Shown: positions 34,747 through 44,680, counted from the first letter of the stretch. The stretch: 64,000 nucleotides of DNA from Nitrospirae bacterium MYbin3 (GCA_002753335.1 PEAD01000014.1:1-64000), one strand, 5' to 3'. Numbers and translations are program-made. The notes: generated by a model from the sequence alone, not told the origin.

Positions 34747-35448
34747 ATGACAGCATTTATAGCTTCGCTTATATTTGTGGTGCTTGCAGAGATGGGAGAC
34801 AAAACACAGCTTCTTGCAATGGCCTTTGCCTGTAAGTTTCGCTGGCAGACGGTCATGTGGGGAGTGTTTGTCGCAACCGCGGTCAATCATCTGCTTGCTG
34901 CAGCAGCAGGCAGTTACCTCGCCACGGTTATCCCAATGGTCTATATCAAGGTAGCAGCAGCAGTTTCATTCATAATATTCGGCCTCTGGACAATCAGGGG
35001 CGACACATTGGAAGGTGAAGACAATAAATACAACTGCAGTCCGTTCTGGACCGTTACCATAGCTTTTTTTATGGCAGAAATGGGTGACAAGACTCAGCTT
35101 GCAACAATAGCCCTTGCTGTCGAGTATAACACTATAATAACCGTCTGGATGGGCACCACCATAGGCATGGTAATATCTAACGGTTTTGGTATTATTGTTG
35201 GCAATGTCATGGGCAAACATATTCCCGAACGCGCAATCAAATGGGTCTCGGCTCTTGTATTTATAGCATTTGGCGGATACGGGCTGTACGAAAATCTGCC
35301 GCCTTATGTGTGGAGTCTGCCGATTATAAGTGCAAGCCTTATAGTGCTTGCAGCAGCCATTTATTGCGCGGCAAGGTTGGGCGCTGGAGTAAAAAACCAA
35401 CTGCCTGTTTGTGAAAATCTAGAAACTATTACATCAAATAAGGAGTAG
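34747..35448 (+). CDS. TMEM165/GDT1 family (UPF0016) cation transporter
   Basis: A 233-residue membrane protein with two internally repeated halves. Each carries the family signature EMGDKTQ (AEMGDKTQLLAMAF and AEMGDKTQLATIAL), and there are about six to seven membrane helices. GDT1-family proteins exchange manganese or calcium; manganese export is the usual bacterial role (MneA/MntX-like). It is followed by a TerC gene, another family linked to metal export. Confidence 0.9.
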   Translation: MTAFIASLIFVVLAEMGDKTQLLAMAFACKFRWQTVMWGVFVATAVNHLLAAAAGSYLATVIPMVYIKVAAAVSFIIFGLWTIRGDTLEGEDNKYNCSPFWTVTIAFFMAEMGDKTQLATIALAVEYNTIITVWMGTTIGMVISNGFGIIVGNVMGKHIPERAIKWVSALVFIAFGGYGLYENLPPYVWSLPIISASLIVLAAAIYCAARLGAGVKNQLPVCENLETITSNKE

Positions 35449-35483
35449 TAGGTATAAATCTCTAAGACAGGGGGGAAGCAGCG

Positions 35484-36209
35484 ATGGAATGGGCAACTAA
35501 TCCTGATATATGGATAAGCCTCATTACACTTACGGCGCTTGAGATTATTTTGGGTATCGACAACATCGTTGTAATATCCATACTTGCGGGCAAGCTCCCC
35601 AAGAATCAGCAGCCAAAGGCGAGGTTTGTGGGCATAAGTCTGGCGCTTGTAACACGTTTGCTGCTGCTTTTAAGCATTGTATGGCTTGCAGGGCTTACCG
35701 CGCCTTTGTTTAGCTTATTGGGCCGCGCTATATCAATTCGAGATCTCATAATGATAGGTGGCGGACTGTTCCTGCTTGTGAAAGGCACGCATGAAATTCA
35801 CTGTGTATTCGAGACTCCGGAGGACAAAATAAAGGAAGGGGCCGGTCGTACGTTTTCTGTGATCATCTTTCAAATTGTGATGATGGATATTGTATTTTCT
35901 CTCGATTCTGTGATAACTGCGGTTGGCATGGCCCAGCATATCGGAGTAATGGTAGCTGCTGTTGTTATAGCTGTTTTCATTATGCTTGTGGCTTCTGGCA
36001 CCATAAGCTCTTTTATCCATAAACACCAGTCACTGAAAATGCTCGCTCTGAGCTTTCTTCTGATGGTTGGTGTTACGCTGATTGCCGAGGGACTTGCTTT
36101 TCATATTCCCAAAGGGTATATCTATTTTGCGATGGGATTTTCGGGTACAGTAGAAACCCTGAATATACTGGCAGGCAGTAGAAAGAAAGCTGTCACAGCT
36201 GTGCAATGA
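35484..36209 (+). CDS. TerC family integral membrane protein
   Basis: A 241-residue TerC/YkoY-type protein with seven to eight membrane helices. The diagnostic acidic motifs are ALEIILGIDNIVVISI in the first helix and DIVFSLDSVITAVG in the middle. TerC proteins have been linked to manganese handling and metalation of exported proteins. It is preceded by a Shine-Dalgarno (GGGGGA) and lies 35 bp after the GDT1 gene, so cotranscription is likely. That gap is too short for a yybP-ykoY manganese riboswitch. Confidence 0.9.
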   Translation: MEWATNPDIWISLITLTALEIILGIDNIVVISILAGKLPKNQQPKARFVGISLALVTRLLLLLSIVWLAGLTAPLFSLLGRAISIRDLIMIGGGLFLLVKGTHEIHCVFETPEDKIKEGAGRTFSVIIFQIVMMDIVFSLDSVITAVGMAQHIGVMVAAVVIAVFIMLVASGTISSFIHKHQSLKMLALSFLLMVGVTLIAEGLAFHIPKGYIYFAMGFSGTVETLNILAGSRKKAVTAVQ

Positions 36210-36288
36210 TTGAACAAAAATTTTAAAATCCTTGTGTTTAACGTCTCCAATTGATAAAATTAAAAATATTTGCAACTGAGGAGGATTT

Positions 36289-37338
36289 ATGAGAAGATTG
36301 ACAGCTCTTTTTATTATGCTTGCTGTGATATTTGTTTTTTCTTGCGTTTGTTTTGCTGCACCTGCGGGCGAAATTAAGGCAATGAGCGGGGATGTATCTT
36401 ACAGGGACCGGAACAATGTTCCGTATAATGCCGCTGCTGTGGGCACTGCCCTTGAGAAAGGCTGGTGGGTTAAAACCGGAGCTGATGGATGGGCCGAACT
36501 TCTTCTGCCTGATGGAACTAAGATAACCCTTGCCAACAACACCGAGATCGAGATAACCGAATTCACTATGGCCAAGAAGAAGAAAGAGGCTGTGCTAAAT
36601 CTTATGCAGGGCAAGATTAAGGCGAACATAATCAAGCCGGTCGGCGAAAAGATGAACTATACAGTTAAAAGCCCTTCTGCCGTTATTGGGGTGCGCGGCA
36701 CCGAGTTTATGATGATGAATCAGGGTTTTGCCAACGTGTTTTTCGGCAATGAGGGCGTTGCCGATGTATCGGGAGATTCGAAAGAGAAGAAAGCGCTTAC
36801 CGGCAATACGGTTGTGCAAAATACAAGGGGATATGTACCTACAGACCCGGTTGATATAAAGCCCGACACGCCGCTTGCTACAGCAAAGCAGAACTTCAGC
36901 GATATTACGGCAGCACAGCCTCCAAAAGATTGGGAGGCCTCGAACAACCTGCCTCACATTGTTGCGAGATGGAATGTTAACTACGGCCACTATCTTGCCG
37001 ACTCCGGAAAATACGAGCAGGCTCTTTATGTCTTTCAGATAGCATTGGATCTGACCTCATCTCCTGAGATAAGGAGCGACGCACGTCTTGAGCGCGGAGC
37101 GGTTTATGCGAGTTTTCTTCGTAATCCCGAAGCCGCACTATCGGAATACCTGCTGGTTATAGAGGAATATCCTAATGTGCCGCAGAGAGAAGTTGCCCTG
37201 TTTCAGGCCGCAATGACGCTGAAGGAGCTTGGGTTTAATGATCAGGCAAAGCAGAGGTTTCAGCAGTATCTCAAAGAATATCCAACAGGCAAAAAAGCGG
37301 GCAATGCAGAGACTATGTTGAATCTATTGAATAAGTAG
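36289..37338 (+). CDS. Exported FecR-domain protein with TPR-like C-terminus
   Basis: A 349-residue protein with a signal peptide (MRRLTALFIMLAVIFVFSCVCFA). The FecR domain spans about 30-160: KAMSGDVSYRD, GWWVKTGADGWAELLLPDGTKITLANNTEIEI and SPSAVIGVRGTEFMM, the standard signature. The last 130 residues form helical repeats (NYGHYLADSGKYEQALYVFQIALDL) like TPRs. These stand-alone FecR proteins are envelope proteins of uncertain role, distinct from sigma regulators. Shine-Dalgarno GAGGAGGA. Its 3' end overlaps the convergent PAP2 gene by 26 bp. Confidence 0.85.
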   Translation: MRRLTALFIMLAVIFVFSCVCFAAPAGEIKAMSGDVSYRDRNNVPYNAAAVGTALEKGWWVKTGADGWAELLLPDGTKITLANNTEIEITEFTMAKKKKEAVLNLMQGKIKANIIKPVGEKMNYTVKSPSAVIGVRGTEFMMMNQGFANVFFGNEGVADVSGDSKEKKALTGNTVVQNTRGYVPTDPVDIKPDTPLATAKQNFSDITAAQPPKDWEASNNLPHIVARWNVNYGHYLADSGKYEQALYVFQIALDLTSSPEIRSDARLERGAVYASFLRNPEAALSEYLLVIEEYPNVPQREVALFQAAMTLKELGFNDQAKQRFQQYLKEYPTGKKAGNAETMLNLLNK

Positions 37339-37942
37339 ATTTACGGGTTATCAGAATTCCGGTTCCTATTCCTAGCACCGCTCCTCCGATAATGTCTGAC
37401 GGGAAATGGGAAATCCCCATCAGACGATCGAATGCGGTAAGAATGCCAAACCCATAGAAAAGAAGCGTATATTTCGGGAAGATTCTTGACATCAAATATG
37501 CAAGGCAAAATGCGGTTGTGGTATGGCCTGATGGGAAGGAATCGTAGTTTATGTCCAGTGTCGGCCCTATGAAAGCGGTTGATTCTCCCAAGCGAGGCCT
37601 TGCTCTGCCGAGCAGATGCTTTGCTGCCTGGACCGCTACGCCTGATACTACAAAACCTATCGCAAGCGTTTTCCCGATTTCCATAATCTTCTTGTTAAAG
37701 AATCTTCCATAAATGTAAAGTGCTACGGCGGCTATTATCAAGGGCGAGCCGTGGGTGATGAATTTGATAGCCGGTCTCAGCGGGGAGTAAAACTCTAAAG
37801 AGCCTGATTGTTTAAGGCTTCTTAACCATGCGGTCAAAGGAGCATCCAAACAGCACATAAAGATTGCTATAAATACCGCGGCAGAAACCAACATTGCGAT
37901 ATGCAATGTGTTATTTTTCGAAAAGCGCGTATTGTCCGTCAT
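37313..37942 (-). CDS. PAP2 family membrane phosphatase
   Basis: A 209-residue membrane protein with the three-part PAP2 phosphatase signature: KHLLGRARPRL, then DSFPSGHTTTAF, then FDRLMGISHFPSDIIGG with Arg, His and Asp in the catalytic order. Likely a lipid or undecaprenyl-diphosphate phosphatase of the inner membrane. It begins inside the end of the upstream glycosyltransferase gene (32 bp overlap), so the two are coupled, and a shared role in polyprenol-linked glycan transfer is plausible. Confidence 0.88.
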   Translation of the reverse strand: MTDNTRFSKNNTLHIAMLVSAAVFIAIFMCCLDAPLTAWLRSLKQSGSLEFYSPLRPAIKFITHGSPLIIAAVALYIYGRFFNKKIMEIGKTLAIGFVVSGVAVQAAKHLLGRARPRLGESTAFIGPTLDINYDSFPSGHTTTAFCLAYLMSRIFPKYTLLFYGFGILTAFDRLMGISHFPSDIIGGAVLGIGTGILITRKSTYSIDST

Positions 37943-39458
37943 CCCTGATTAATCTTAATCCAGCCTCTTCCATTATCGCTCTGTTTTTCGAGCCTGTGAT
38001 GGCAAGTGCATTTTTTTTGTCCTGAAGAAATGAGTAAAGGTTTTTTGCATCGCCTATCTGCGCGACCATCCGGTCGGAGTAAAAAACAATGCTTGGTTTG
38101 TTAATATTGTATGCGATAATTTTTTGCTCGCTTGCGGTTTTTTCTTTTGCGTAAATGCTGTAAGTGTGGAGGGTTCCCTGCAGATGCTTGCTGGCTAAAG
38201 GAAGAGCGTTTGCGGCAATAATCACGATGAATGCTCCGCTTAAAACCGCAATCTGAACTGTTGCCTCTTTATTTTTGAAAAAAGCATAAAGGGTATAGGC
38301 GCTAAGCCCGAGCATTACGGCGGCTATCCCATACGTCCATGAAATATCGGCTGCCAATATTTTGGGAATGTATTTGGGCAGAATTATAAAAATGATTCCT
38401 ATTGCAGCAGCAGATACGAATGTAAAAATGTATTCGAACTTTTTCCTGCCTGCCGCAGACCTAATCCCATAAGCGGCCAATATTGCTGCTGCGGGAACAG
38501 CAGGGAAGATATAGTTCGGCAGTTTTGTTGATGATACCGAGAAGAATATAAAAACAAACGCAAACCAGACTAGCGCGAAAAGGGCGAACCGGTCGGTTTT
38601 CTTTAACGCTGTTTTTATTCCTGCCGGAAGGAAGGCTATCCATGGAAATATTCCTGCCGCAAGAACCGGGATGTAGTAATAAAAACCGCCGCTGTGGCCC
38701 GAATTTGCTTCAGCATATCTCTTGAAATGATGCTTGATAAAAAACTGGTCGATGAATTCCTGTCCGTTTATTGCGAGTTGGGCTAGGTACCACGGGGCGC
38801 CGGTCATTAAAAACAGCAGTGAGCCTTTAAGGCTGAATATTTTTCGGACGCCTTTTACCCCTTCCGTAATAAGCATATAAACTGCCGCTATGCCAAAAGG
38901 GAATATTATTCCGATAAGCCCCTTGGTAAGAAATGCGATGGCCGAGAACACATGAAAAGCATAATGATAGCCGCGCGCGCGGTCTTTAGAAACAGAGCTT
39001 TCATGAATATAGCAATAAAAGCATAAGAGAGATAAGCTGATGAAAAGCGCCAGAGTCATGTCAACGACAGCTGCATGAGAGTATGCGAAAAAATAAAGCG
39101 AAAATATGAATGCGGCAGCCGCATAAAAAGCGATATTATCGTCCGAGGTCACTTTTCTCGTCATCATAAAAAGCGTTAGTGCAAGTAGTATTGCCGTAAC
39201 TGCTGACGGGAAGCGCGCCCCGAATTCTGACACCCCGAACATTTTGTAGGACAGGATCATCAGCCAGTAAAAAAATATAGGCTTGTCATAGCGGTTTGCA
39301 CCGTTGTATGTCGGCGTTATCCATTCGTCATTTTGAACCATTTCTTTGGATGCCTGAGAGAATACAGCCTCATCCACATCAAAGAGCGGCACCGAACCGA
39401 GGTCGAAGAAAGCGAGCAGCAGGGTGCATATTGTTAGAGCGAGAAGCTGTTTTTTCAT
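37911..39458 (-). CDS. ArnT/PMT-type glycosyltransferase (GT83/GT39 family)
   Basis: A 515-residue membrane protein with about eleven helices. The first periplasmic loop has the acidic motif VPLFDVDEAVFSQASKEM and the DKPIFFYWL segment typical of polyprenyl-phosphate-dependent transferases such as ArnT. It probably moves a sugar from undecaprenyl-phosphate to lipid A or another envelope acceptor. The acceptor cannot be told from sequence. It has a TATAAT hexamer 6 nt before the ATG and no Shine-Dalgarno, and is followed by an overlapping PAP2 phosphatase gene. Confidence 0.87.
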   Translation of the reverse strand: MKKQLLALTICTLLLAFFDLGSVPLFDVDEAVFSQASKEMVQNDEWITPTYNGANRYDKPIFFYWLMILSYKMFGVSEFGARFPSAVTAILLALTLFMMTRKVTSDDNIAFYAAAAFIFSLYFFAYSHAAVVDMTLALFISLSLLCFYCYIHESSVSKDRARGYHYAFHVFSAIAFLTKGLIGIIFPFGIAAVYMLITEGVKGVRKIFSLKGSLLFLMTGAPWYLAQLAINGQEFIDQFFIKHHFKRYAEANSGHSGGFYYYIPVLAAGIFPWIAFLPAGIKTALKKTDRFALFALVWFAFVFIFFSVSSTKLPNYIFPAVPAAAILAAYGIRSAAGRKKFEYIFTFVSAAAIGIIFIILPKYIPKILAADISWTYGIAAVMLGLSAYTLYAFFKNKEATVQIAVLSGAFIVIIAANALPLASKHLQGTLHTYSIYAKEKTASEQKIIAYNINKPSIVFYSDRMVAQIGDAKNLYSFLQDKKNALAITGSKNRAIMEEAGLRLIRDDGQYALFEK

Positions 39459-39464
39459 CTGAAT

Positions 39465-39470
39465 ATTATA
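39465..39470 (-). promoter_or_regulatory. -10 hexamer of the glycosyltransferase gene, leaderless geometry
   Basis: A perfect TATAAT on the minus strand lies 6 nt before the ATG at 39456-39458. No Shine-Dalgarno and no convincing -35 box. Confidence 0.4.
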
Positions 39471-39487
39471 ACCGGTTAATCTGTTTG

Positions 39488-41428
39488 TTATTGGATTTTT
39501 TGTTTTAAAGGCAACGTAAATATAAATCTGCTGCCTTTTCCAAATTCGCTTTCAACCCAAATCTTTCCCCCGTGCAGTTCAATCAGATTCTTTGACAGTG
39601 CAAGGCCAAGACCTGTGCCTTCATGTTTCCTGGTGTAAGAAGAATCGAGCTGAACAAATTCTCTGAAAAGTTTTGGTATGTCATCTTCTTTTATCCCGAT
39701 TCCGGTATCTTCAACCGAAATTTCAACATAGTCTTTGCTTGTATTTTTCGCGCGCACTGTTACCTGCCCACCTTTAGGCGTGAATTTAAGGGCATTGCTG
39801 AGAAGGTTGTAGAGTATCTGTTTGAGTCTTTTGTAATCGGCGCACAAATTGTCCGTAACATCCGGTTCTATTTCAACATTTATTTTTACCTGATGATTCA
39901 ATGCTGCTGCGGTTATTATCTTCAATGATGAGTTCAGCACATCTCTTAGGCTGAATGTTGTCAATTCAAGGGCAATCTCGCCTAATGTAAAATCTGAGAA
40001 ATCAAGTATTTCATTCACAAGTTCCAGAAGATGCTTGCCGCTTTTAAGTATATACCCAATCTCTTCCTTTTGTTTCTGATCCAGTTCTTCGTAAGTCAGT
40101 ATCATGTCAGAAAAACCTATGATAGAGTTCAAAGGAGTTCTCAGTTCGTGGCTCATGTTGGCAAGGAAGAGACTCTTAGTATGATTTGCTGCATCCGCTC
40201 TCTTTTTTTCTATGCTGAGTTCCTGCATCATGCGCTTACGCTCTGTTATGTCGCGAGATATTGTAAGCACATGCGGTACCCCACCAATCATAATTTTAGA
40301 TGAATGAACTTCTACATCAATCATAGAACCGTCTTTGCGCCGCTGGGATGTCTCAACCGTTACGGCTTCTCCGGACAGGATGCGGTCAACTATGAGCCTA
40401 AGTGCATCGGGTGGGAAATTAGGGTCAATATCAGAGATGCTCAAACCTAATAATTCATCCCGTGTATATCCAAGATTGCGGCAGGTGGATTCATTGCAAT
40501 CTACAATGCGCCCCTCTCTATCAACGACGTGTATGTCATCAACCGCTTTTTCGAACAGAGTTTTAAATTTTTCTTCGCTTTCCTGCTGTGCGTCTTCTGC
40601 TTTCTTTTGTTCAGTTATGTCCCAGAAAAATCCCAATATGCCGGTAACATTACCGCCTTCATCCTTAATTGATTTTTTTACTGTGCGCACCCAGAACTCT
40701 TGCCCGTCTTTTATGTATTGCTCTTCTATGCTTTCGGATCGGCCCTGTTCAATAAGCCTTCTGTCATCTGCCCTGTATTTCTCAGCAAGCTCTTTAGGAT
40801 AAAAATCGTAATCTGTTTTGCCTGCGATTTCATCTGGTCTAATTTTCAGATCATCGGCATAGTTTTTGTTGCAGGAAATATATACAGAGTCCTTGTTCTT
40901 AAAAAATATCTTCTGCTGAAGATTTTCGAGAAGTGTATTGCATTTGTTCTCACACGCCTGCATTTCCTCCTTAATCCTAACTCTCACAGAAATGTCGTGT
41001 ATTATGCCGCAGGCCACTTTTTGCCCCGTATAAAGAGGAATGAAAGTGCCTGATATCTGAACCGGAAATACAGTGCCGTCTTTCTTTTTATGGTAGCGTA
41101 CCGGAATATGAATGGACTGCTTTAATTCAAGTTCTTTTATGGAAATATCTGAAGCAGCCTGCTCTGAGGTTATGTCACTATGGGTCATTTTTAAAAACTC
41201 TTCCCTGTTGTACCCATACATATTTTCGGCCGCTTTGTTTATGTCTATAATCTGCTTTGTTGTAATATCAAACAAAATTATTGCGTCTTGGGCTGAATGG
41301 AATAGCTGCCTGAATCTTTCTTCGGTATCTTTTTTGTCCTTTACTTCTGATTCCAGTTCCTTTATTTTCAGGCGTAGCCGTTCTAATTCTTCGATAAGCT
41401 GCTTGTTTGATTTATTGTCATCCGTCAT
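39488..41428 (-). CDS. Multi-PAS sensor histidine kinase
   Basis: A 646-residue soluble kinase with no membrane helix. An N-terminal coiled coil ([21 protein letters not shown]) is followed by three PAS domains ([16 protein letters not shown]; a middle one with [36 protein letters not shown]), the last two with PAC motifs. HisKA ([20 protein letters not shown]) and HATPase ([36 protein letters not shown]) complete it. Cytosolic redox or ligand sensing by the PAS domains is likely. No response regulator is adjacent. Confidence 0.92.
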   Translation of the reverse strand: MTDDNKSNKQLIEELERLRLKIKELESEVKDKKDTEERFRQLFHSAQDAIILFDITTKQIIDINKAAENMYGYNREEFLKMTHSDITSEQAASDISIKELELKQSIHIPVRYHKKKDGTVFPVQISGTFIPLYTGQKVACGIIHDISVRVRIKEEMQACENKCNTLLENLQQKIFFKNKDSVYISCNKNYADDLKIRPDEIAGKTDYDFYPKELAEKYRADDRRLIEQGRSESIEEQYIKDGQEFWVRTVKKSIKDEGGNVTGILGFFWDITEQKKAEDAQQESEEKFKTLFEKAVDDIHVVDREGRIVDCNESTCRNLGYTRDELLGLSISDIDPNFPPDALRLIVDRILSGEAVTVETSQRRKDGSMIDVEVHSSKIMIGGVPHVLTISRDITERKRMMQELSIEKKRADAANHTKSLFLANMSHELRTPLNSIIGFSDMILTYEELDQKQKEEIGYILKSGKHLLELVNEILDFSDFTLGEIALELTTFSLRDVLNSSLKIITAAALNHQVKINVEIEPDVTDNLCADYKRLKQILYNLLSNALKFTPKGGQVTVRAKNTSKDYVEISVEDTGIGIKEDDIPKLFREFVQLDSSYTRKHEGTGLGLALSKNLIELHGGKIWVESEFGKGSRFIFTLPLKQKIQ

Positions 41429-41447
41429 ATATAGTTTCCAACAAGTG

Positions 41448-41465
41448 CAAGAGAATTAACTCTTG
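41448..41465. promoter_or_regulatory. Short perfect hairpin between kinase and Fic genes
   Basis: Arms CAAGAG (41448-41453) and CTCTTG (41460-41465) around AATTAA. It lies between the Fic stop and the downstream kinase start on the same strand. It may be a weak terminator for the Fic transcript or an operator of the kinase gene. Confidence 0.3.
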
Positions 41466-41494
41466 TTAATAATAGCACAGTTGCCGAAAATCAC

Positions 41495-43096
41495 TTAATC
41501 TCTGAGCTTGAATGAATAGTTTAGTCCTTTATTGTTGAACATTCCTGAATTGCCTGATGAGACGCAGCAGTTGAAATAGTTGTATAGACGCGATGTGTTT
41601 TTAACCGGCTTCACAAAGAATACTGCATCAAATATTCTGATACTATGAACAGAAGATTTGATTTCATCTTTAAAGGCGGGTTTGTTTGAGTCATAAATGT
41701 TTTTCCATTCTCCCAAACGGTGTTCCGAGAATCCGTAATGAAGAACGATTTTTTTAATGTCTGCTTCATCCTCAAAAACGATTCTGCATTGTTCCTTGTA
41801 TTGTTTGTGCAGAGGATTGTTTTTTGCGATTATGAAAACCGGAAAATTAATCTCTATAAAGTCCGGTCTGTCTTTGAATATCCTGAAGCTGAAGCCCGAG
41901 TCGAAAGATACATTTGATATGGGGCGGTTAAGCAGACCAAGACGTTCAAGTTTGGAGCGTTCATAGAAGTAAGCTTCGATAGCTTTGCGAATGCTTCGGT
42001 TCAGGTAGAGGCGCATATCTTCGACGGTTCCGCCGTATCTCGGAAGCGCCAAGATTTCGCTTCGGTCCCCGAAAATGGCCGGGGGGAGCCCTTTTTTTAA
42101 AAGCATGTAGTTTATGAAGCATCTGCCAACCCTTCCGTTTGAATCTATGAAAGGATGGATGCCTAGAAACATGTAGTAAGCGAGCGCAAGGCTGCTGATA
42201 AAGGCTTCTAGGCTGTTGGTTTTTTTTGAAGCTTTCCCGAGCGTTTCGTCAAGGTGTTTTATTTCGCGCTCGAAATTTCCGAATTCCAGCGTAACTCCGT
42301 TTTTATCTTCGAAATCGTGCTGCCTGAAATCGCCTGCGTGCGGGTCTATGTCCACCGAAATCATGTAGTGTATCTTCTTTAACAGGTCAAGCCCTGTTTC
42401 CTTGAAATCATCGGGCTTGGAGAAACTGTTTCTGCAAAGCTCCAGAAGGTTTCTGTTCCCGATAAGCTTTAGTGTTTTTTCTGACATTAGATTTTGATGT
42501 CCCATGCTGCCTTTCATTATGGTCACAGATTCGCTGCCCGAAGCCAGGAAAAGTTTTTCGAATATTTTTTGGTTTGTGCTTGCTGCTGTTTCTTTTTTGA
42601 TTCGGAAATATTTTTTTAAAAATGCACTGTTTTTAAGGTCTGTTTTTTCTGACTTTGGGCGTAAGGCATAAATCAATGCAGCCGGCGTGATTGCATTCGA
42701 TTGGTTTTTTGCTGCTATGCAATACCTTACAGCCTTGTCTAGGTATTTTTCGAAGCGGCGCTTCAATATGCGCCTTATATTCGATTCGTATTCGTTCTTT
42801 ATATCTTCGAGCGCTTTCAGCAGGTCCCTGTTGACCCCATAGCCGCGATATCCGAGGGCGTGTATGGTTTCCTGTTTTTTATTGATAGACTCTATTATGG
42901 CCGAGAATTCCTCATTACAGGAGCTCCATACTGTGTAGTATTCGAGAATTTCGTTGGGGCTTACCGGTTTGGCGCGTTCAAGTTCAACGAGCCTGGTGAT
43001 GATGTTGTGCAGCCGGTCTCTTATAGAGTTTAACAGGTCATTGCAGTGGTGGTCCCATTGGTAGGCTAAAACGAAATACCCGGCCCTGTGCGGCAT
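41495..43096 (-). CDS. Fic domain protein
   Basis: A 533-residue protein with a long helical N-terminal region and a central Fic domain. The active motif reads HPFIDSNGRVGR, against the usual HPFxDGNGRxxR; the catalytic His, acidic residue and Arg are kept, and Gly is changed to Ser. Fic enzymes usually transfer AMP to protein targets. The C-terminal 180 residues are of unknown fold. It starts 6 bp after an endonuclease/exonuclease/phosphatase-family gene, so the two form a unit. It could be a toxin, a regulator or a housekeeping AMPylase; no antitoxin gene is obvious next to it. Confidence 0.85.
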   Translation of the reverse strand: MPHRAGYFVLAYQWDHHCNDLLNSIRDRLHNIITRLVELERAKPVSPNEILEYYTVWSSCNEEFSAIIESINKKQETIHALGYRGYGVNRDLLKALEDIKNEYESNIRRILKRRFEKYLDKAVRYCIAAKNQSNAITPAALIYALRPKSEKTDLKNSAFLKKYFRIKKETAASTNQKIFEKLFLASGSESVTIMKGSMGHQNLMSEKTLKLIGNRNLLELCRNSFSKPDDFKETGLDLLKKIHYMISVDIDPHAGDFRQHDFEDKNGVTLEFGNFEREIKHLDETLGKASKKTNSLEAFISSLALAYYMFLGIHPFIDSNGRVGRCFINYMLLKKGLPPAIFGDRSEILALPRYGGTVEDMRLYLNRSIRKAIEAYFYERSKLERLGLLNRPISNVSFDSGFSFRIFKDRPDFIEINFPVFIIAKNNPLHKQYKEQCRIVFEDEADIKKIVLHYGFSEHRLGEWKNIYDSNKPAFKDEIKSSVHSIRIFDAVFFVKPVKNTSRLYNYFNCCVSSGNSGMFNNKGLNYSFKLRD

Positions 43097-43102
43097 TGTT
43101 TA

Positions 43103-44062
43103 TTACCTTAGAACCGCAAAGACGCCGCAGTGGTCGCTTAGTTCGGGGTTCTTCAGAACGAGAGATGAGGACTGAATTTCGGCATCCCCCTTTACCATTA
43201 TGTAATCTATTCTGTTTGTGGGCGCATCCGAAGGGTATGTTGCACCTCCTGTGGCATTGCAATGCCGGTATGCGTCATTGAATCCGTTCTCTGCAAGAAA
43301 CAGCATAGCCGGAGAATCGGCGTTATCATTAAAATCGCCGGCTATAATCTGACAGTAGTATTTATTTTTATAGAGCCTGTCTATTTCTTTCAGCAGTTTT
43401 TTTGCCTGTGCAAGCCTTATGCTTTTATTCTTGTTGTAGTCCAGATGAACCGATGCAAAGAGTATTTCTTTACCGTATAGTCTAACCTCGCATGCAGAAG
43501 CAAAGCGCGCCATGCTAGGTTTAAGTCCTTTTTCGAGGCCCTTGTTCAGGTCTATAGTCTGTTTGTTTGCTTGAGCAGAGTTTGTTACGGCAGCCACCCC
43601 TTCGGGATATTTGTCCATGAAAAGGTGACATAGCGCGAAATGAGCTCTGTAGTGGCGGCCTGTCATATGTGATAGGTTTTTGGCTATCACGCCTGCTGTG
43701 TCTTCTCCCCCGGATTGAATCGCTTCCTGAAAGGCGCAGATGTCGGGAGCGAGGCTGCTCAGTTCTCTAGATATGAGCAGAGGCCTTGAGCTATTATCTT
43801 TGTGCGTTCCGTGCAGATTGAAGGTGCAAACCTTTATCAATTCAGGATTTGCGGAGCGGTATGCTGCAAAGTCTTCTTCGGTCAGAATGCCGATGGTTTT
43901 GTTTTTTTCATAACACTGCACAAGTTTCATCACATATTCTGGCGCTGCATCAAACTTGACGCAAACTTCTTCCAAACGGACACCGGTTTTTATCAGGCGT
44001 ACCATCTCGATTCTTCTGAGTATCGAATCATTGCTGTCGAGCCCATCAAGTAAGTTTAGCAT
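43103..44062 (-). CDS. Endonuclease/exonuclease/phosphatase (EEP) family protein with N-terminal helical domain
   Basis: A 319-residue protein. The first 70 residues look like a small helix-turn-helix-like domain (RRIEMVRLIKTGVRLEEVC) ending near ILTEEDFAAY. The rest is an EEP metal-dependent phosphoesterase: TFNLHGTH, FQEA (metal Glu), SVHLDYN, IAGDFNDNADS and ELSDHCGV (catalytic His). The substrate could be DNA, RNA or a phospholipid; none is indicated. It is directly upstream of the Fic gene with 6 bp between. A perfect TATAAT lies 5 nt before its ATG. Confidence 0.83.
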   Translation of the reverse strand: MLNLLDGLDSNDSILRRIEMVRLIKTGVRLEEVCVKFDAAPEYVMKLVQCYEKNKTIGILTEEDFAAYRSANPELIKVCTFNLHGTHKDNSSRPLLISRELSSLAPDICAFQEAIQSGGEDTAGVIAKNLSHMTGRHYRAHFALCHLFMDKYPEGVAAVTNSAQANKQTIDLNKGLEKGLKPSMARFASACEVRLYGKEILFASVHLDYNKNKSIRLAQAKKLLKEIDRLYKNKYYCQIIAGDFNDNADSPAMLFLAENGFNDAYRHCNATGGATYPSDAPTNRIDYIMVKGDAEIQSSSLVLKNPELSDHCGVFAVLR

Positions 44063-44067
44063 TCGAA

Positions 44068-44073
44068 ATTATA
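44068..44073 (-). promoter_or_regulatory. -10 hexamer of the EEP-Fic operon, leaderless geometry
   Basis: A perfect TATAAT on the minus strand lies 5 nt before the ATG at 44060-44062. No Shine-Dalgarno is present and the -35 region is weak. Confidence 0.4.
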
Positions 44074-44216
44074 GCAGGTAGCGGATTAAAAGTGGCATTG
44101 ACTTTGCTGTTTTGTTGTTGACTTTTTATGAGGCGATTAGATTTTTCTGCAGAATATTTTGCAACTTTTTTTAAAACGTCTTGACAATTTTATAAGGCAT
44201 CTTAATCCTATGATTT

Positions 44217-44636
44217 CTAATAGTTTTTAACAAATGTTGGTAACTCGTTGAAAAAGGTTTTGCAAAACTGCGAAAGTCTTTTATAAATAAAGGTTTTTTT
44301 TCGTTTCTGCCTATTTTTAAGGCATTTTAAAAACTCTTTAAAATCAATTGGTTTTAAAACATGTAGGACGTTTGTATAACCGTATTTTTTTGAAAAGTTA
44401 AAGGTGTTGTTTGTTTGCAAGGTTTGGGGATGTGTTAAGAAATATTTATGAGGATAGACGTATGTTTTGCCCGCATGTTTGCGAATAAATATTGATATAG
44501 CTAGCATAGCCGCCACAGACTTTTTATAATGCCTGCGTTTGTTTGATCCTTTAAAGTGGGAGGCTCGTAAACTGTCGTATTTATTGAAGGCGGCAGCATA
44601 AAAACGCGAATGTCTTGATTTATGAACCTGCCGCAT
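44217..44636 (-). CDS. Possible small basic protein of unknown function (139 aa)
   Basis: The 617-bp stretch between the EEP gene and the FN3 lipoprotein gene is AT-rich. Its only sizeable frame is this one, rich in Lys, Arg, Phe and Tyr (for example LKPIDFKEFLKCLKNRQKRKK). There is no Shine-Dalgarno and no domain that I recognise. It may be a real fast-evolving gene, a remnant of an acquired gene, or chance. Apart from it and the EEP promoter I see nothing definite in this stretch. Confidence 0.28.
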   Translation of the reverse strand: MRQVHKSRHSRFYAAAFNKYDSLRASHFKGSNKRRHYKKSVAAMLAISIFIRKHAGKTYVYPHKYFLTHPQTLQTNNTFNFSKKYGYTNVLHVLKPIDFKEFLKCLKNRQKRKKTFIYKRLSQFCKTFFNELPTFVKNY

Positions 44637-44680
44637 GTGAAAATCAACATAACTTTATGCGCCCCAATAATTTAAATAGC

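Noticed and set aside
35449-35483. Possible yybP-ykoY manganese riboswitch before terC
   Set aside because: The gap is only 35 bp, much too short for that riboswitch, and no such fold is visible before the GDT1 gene either.
44181-44214. TTGACA and TATGAT as a promoter in the AT-rich gap
   Set aside because: The spacer is 22 nt, too long for a sigma-70 promoter, and no plus-strand gene starts nearby.
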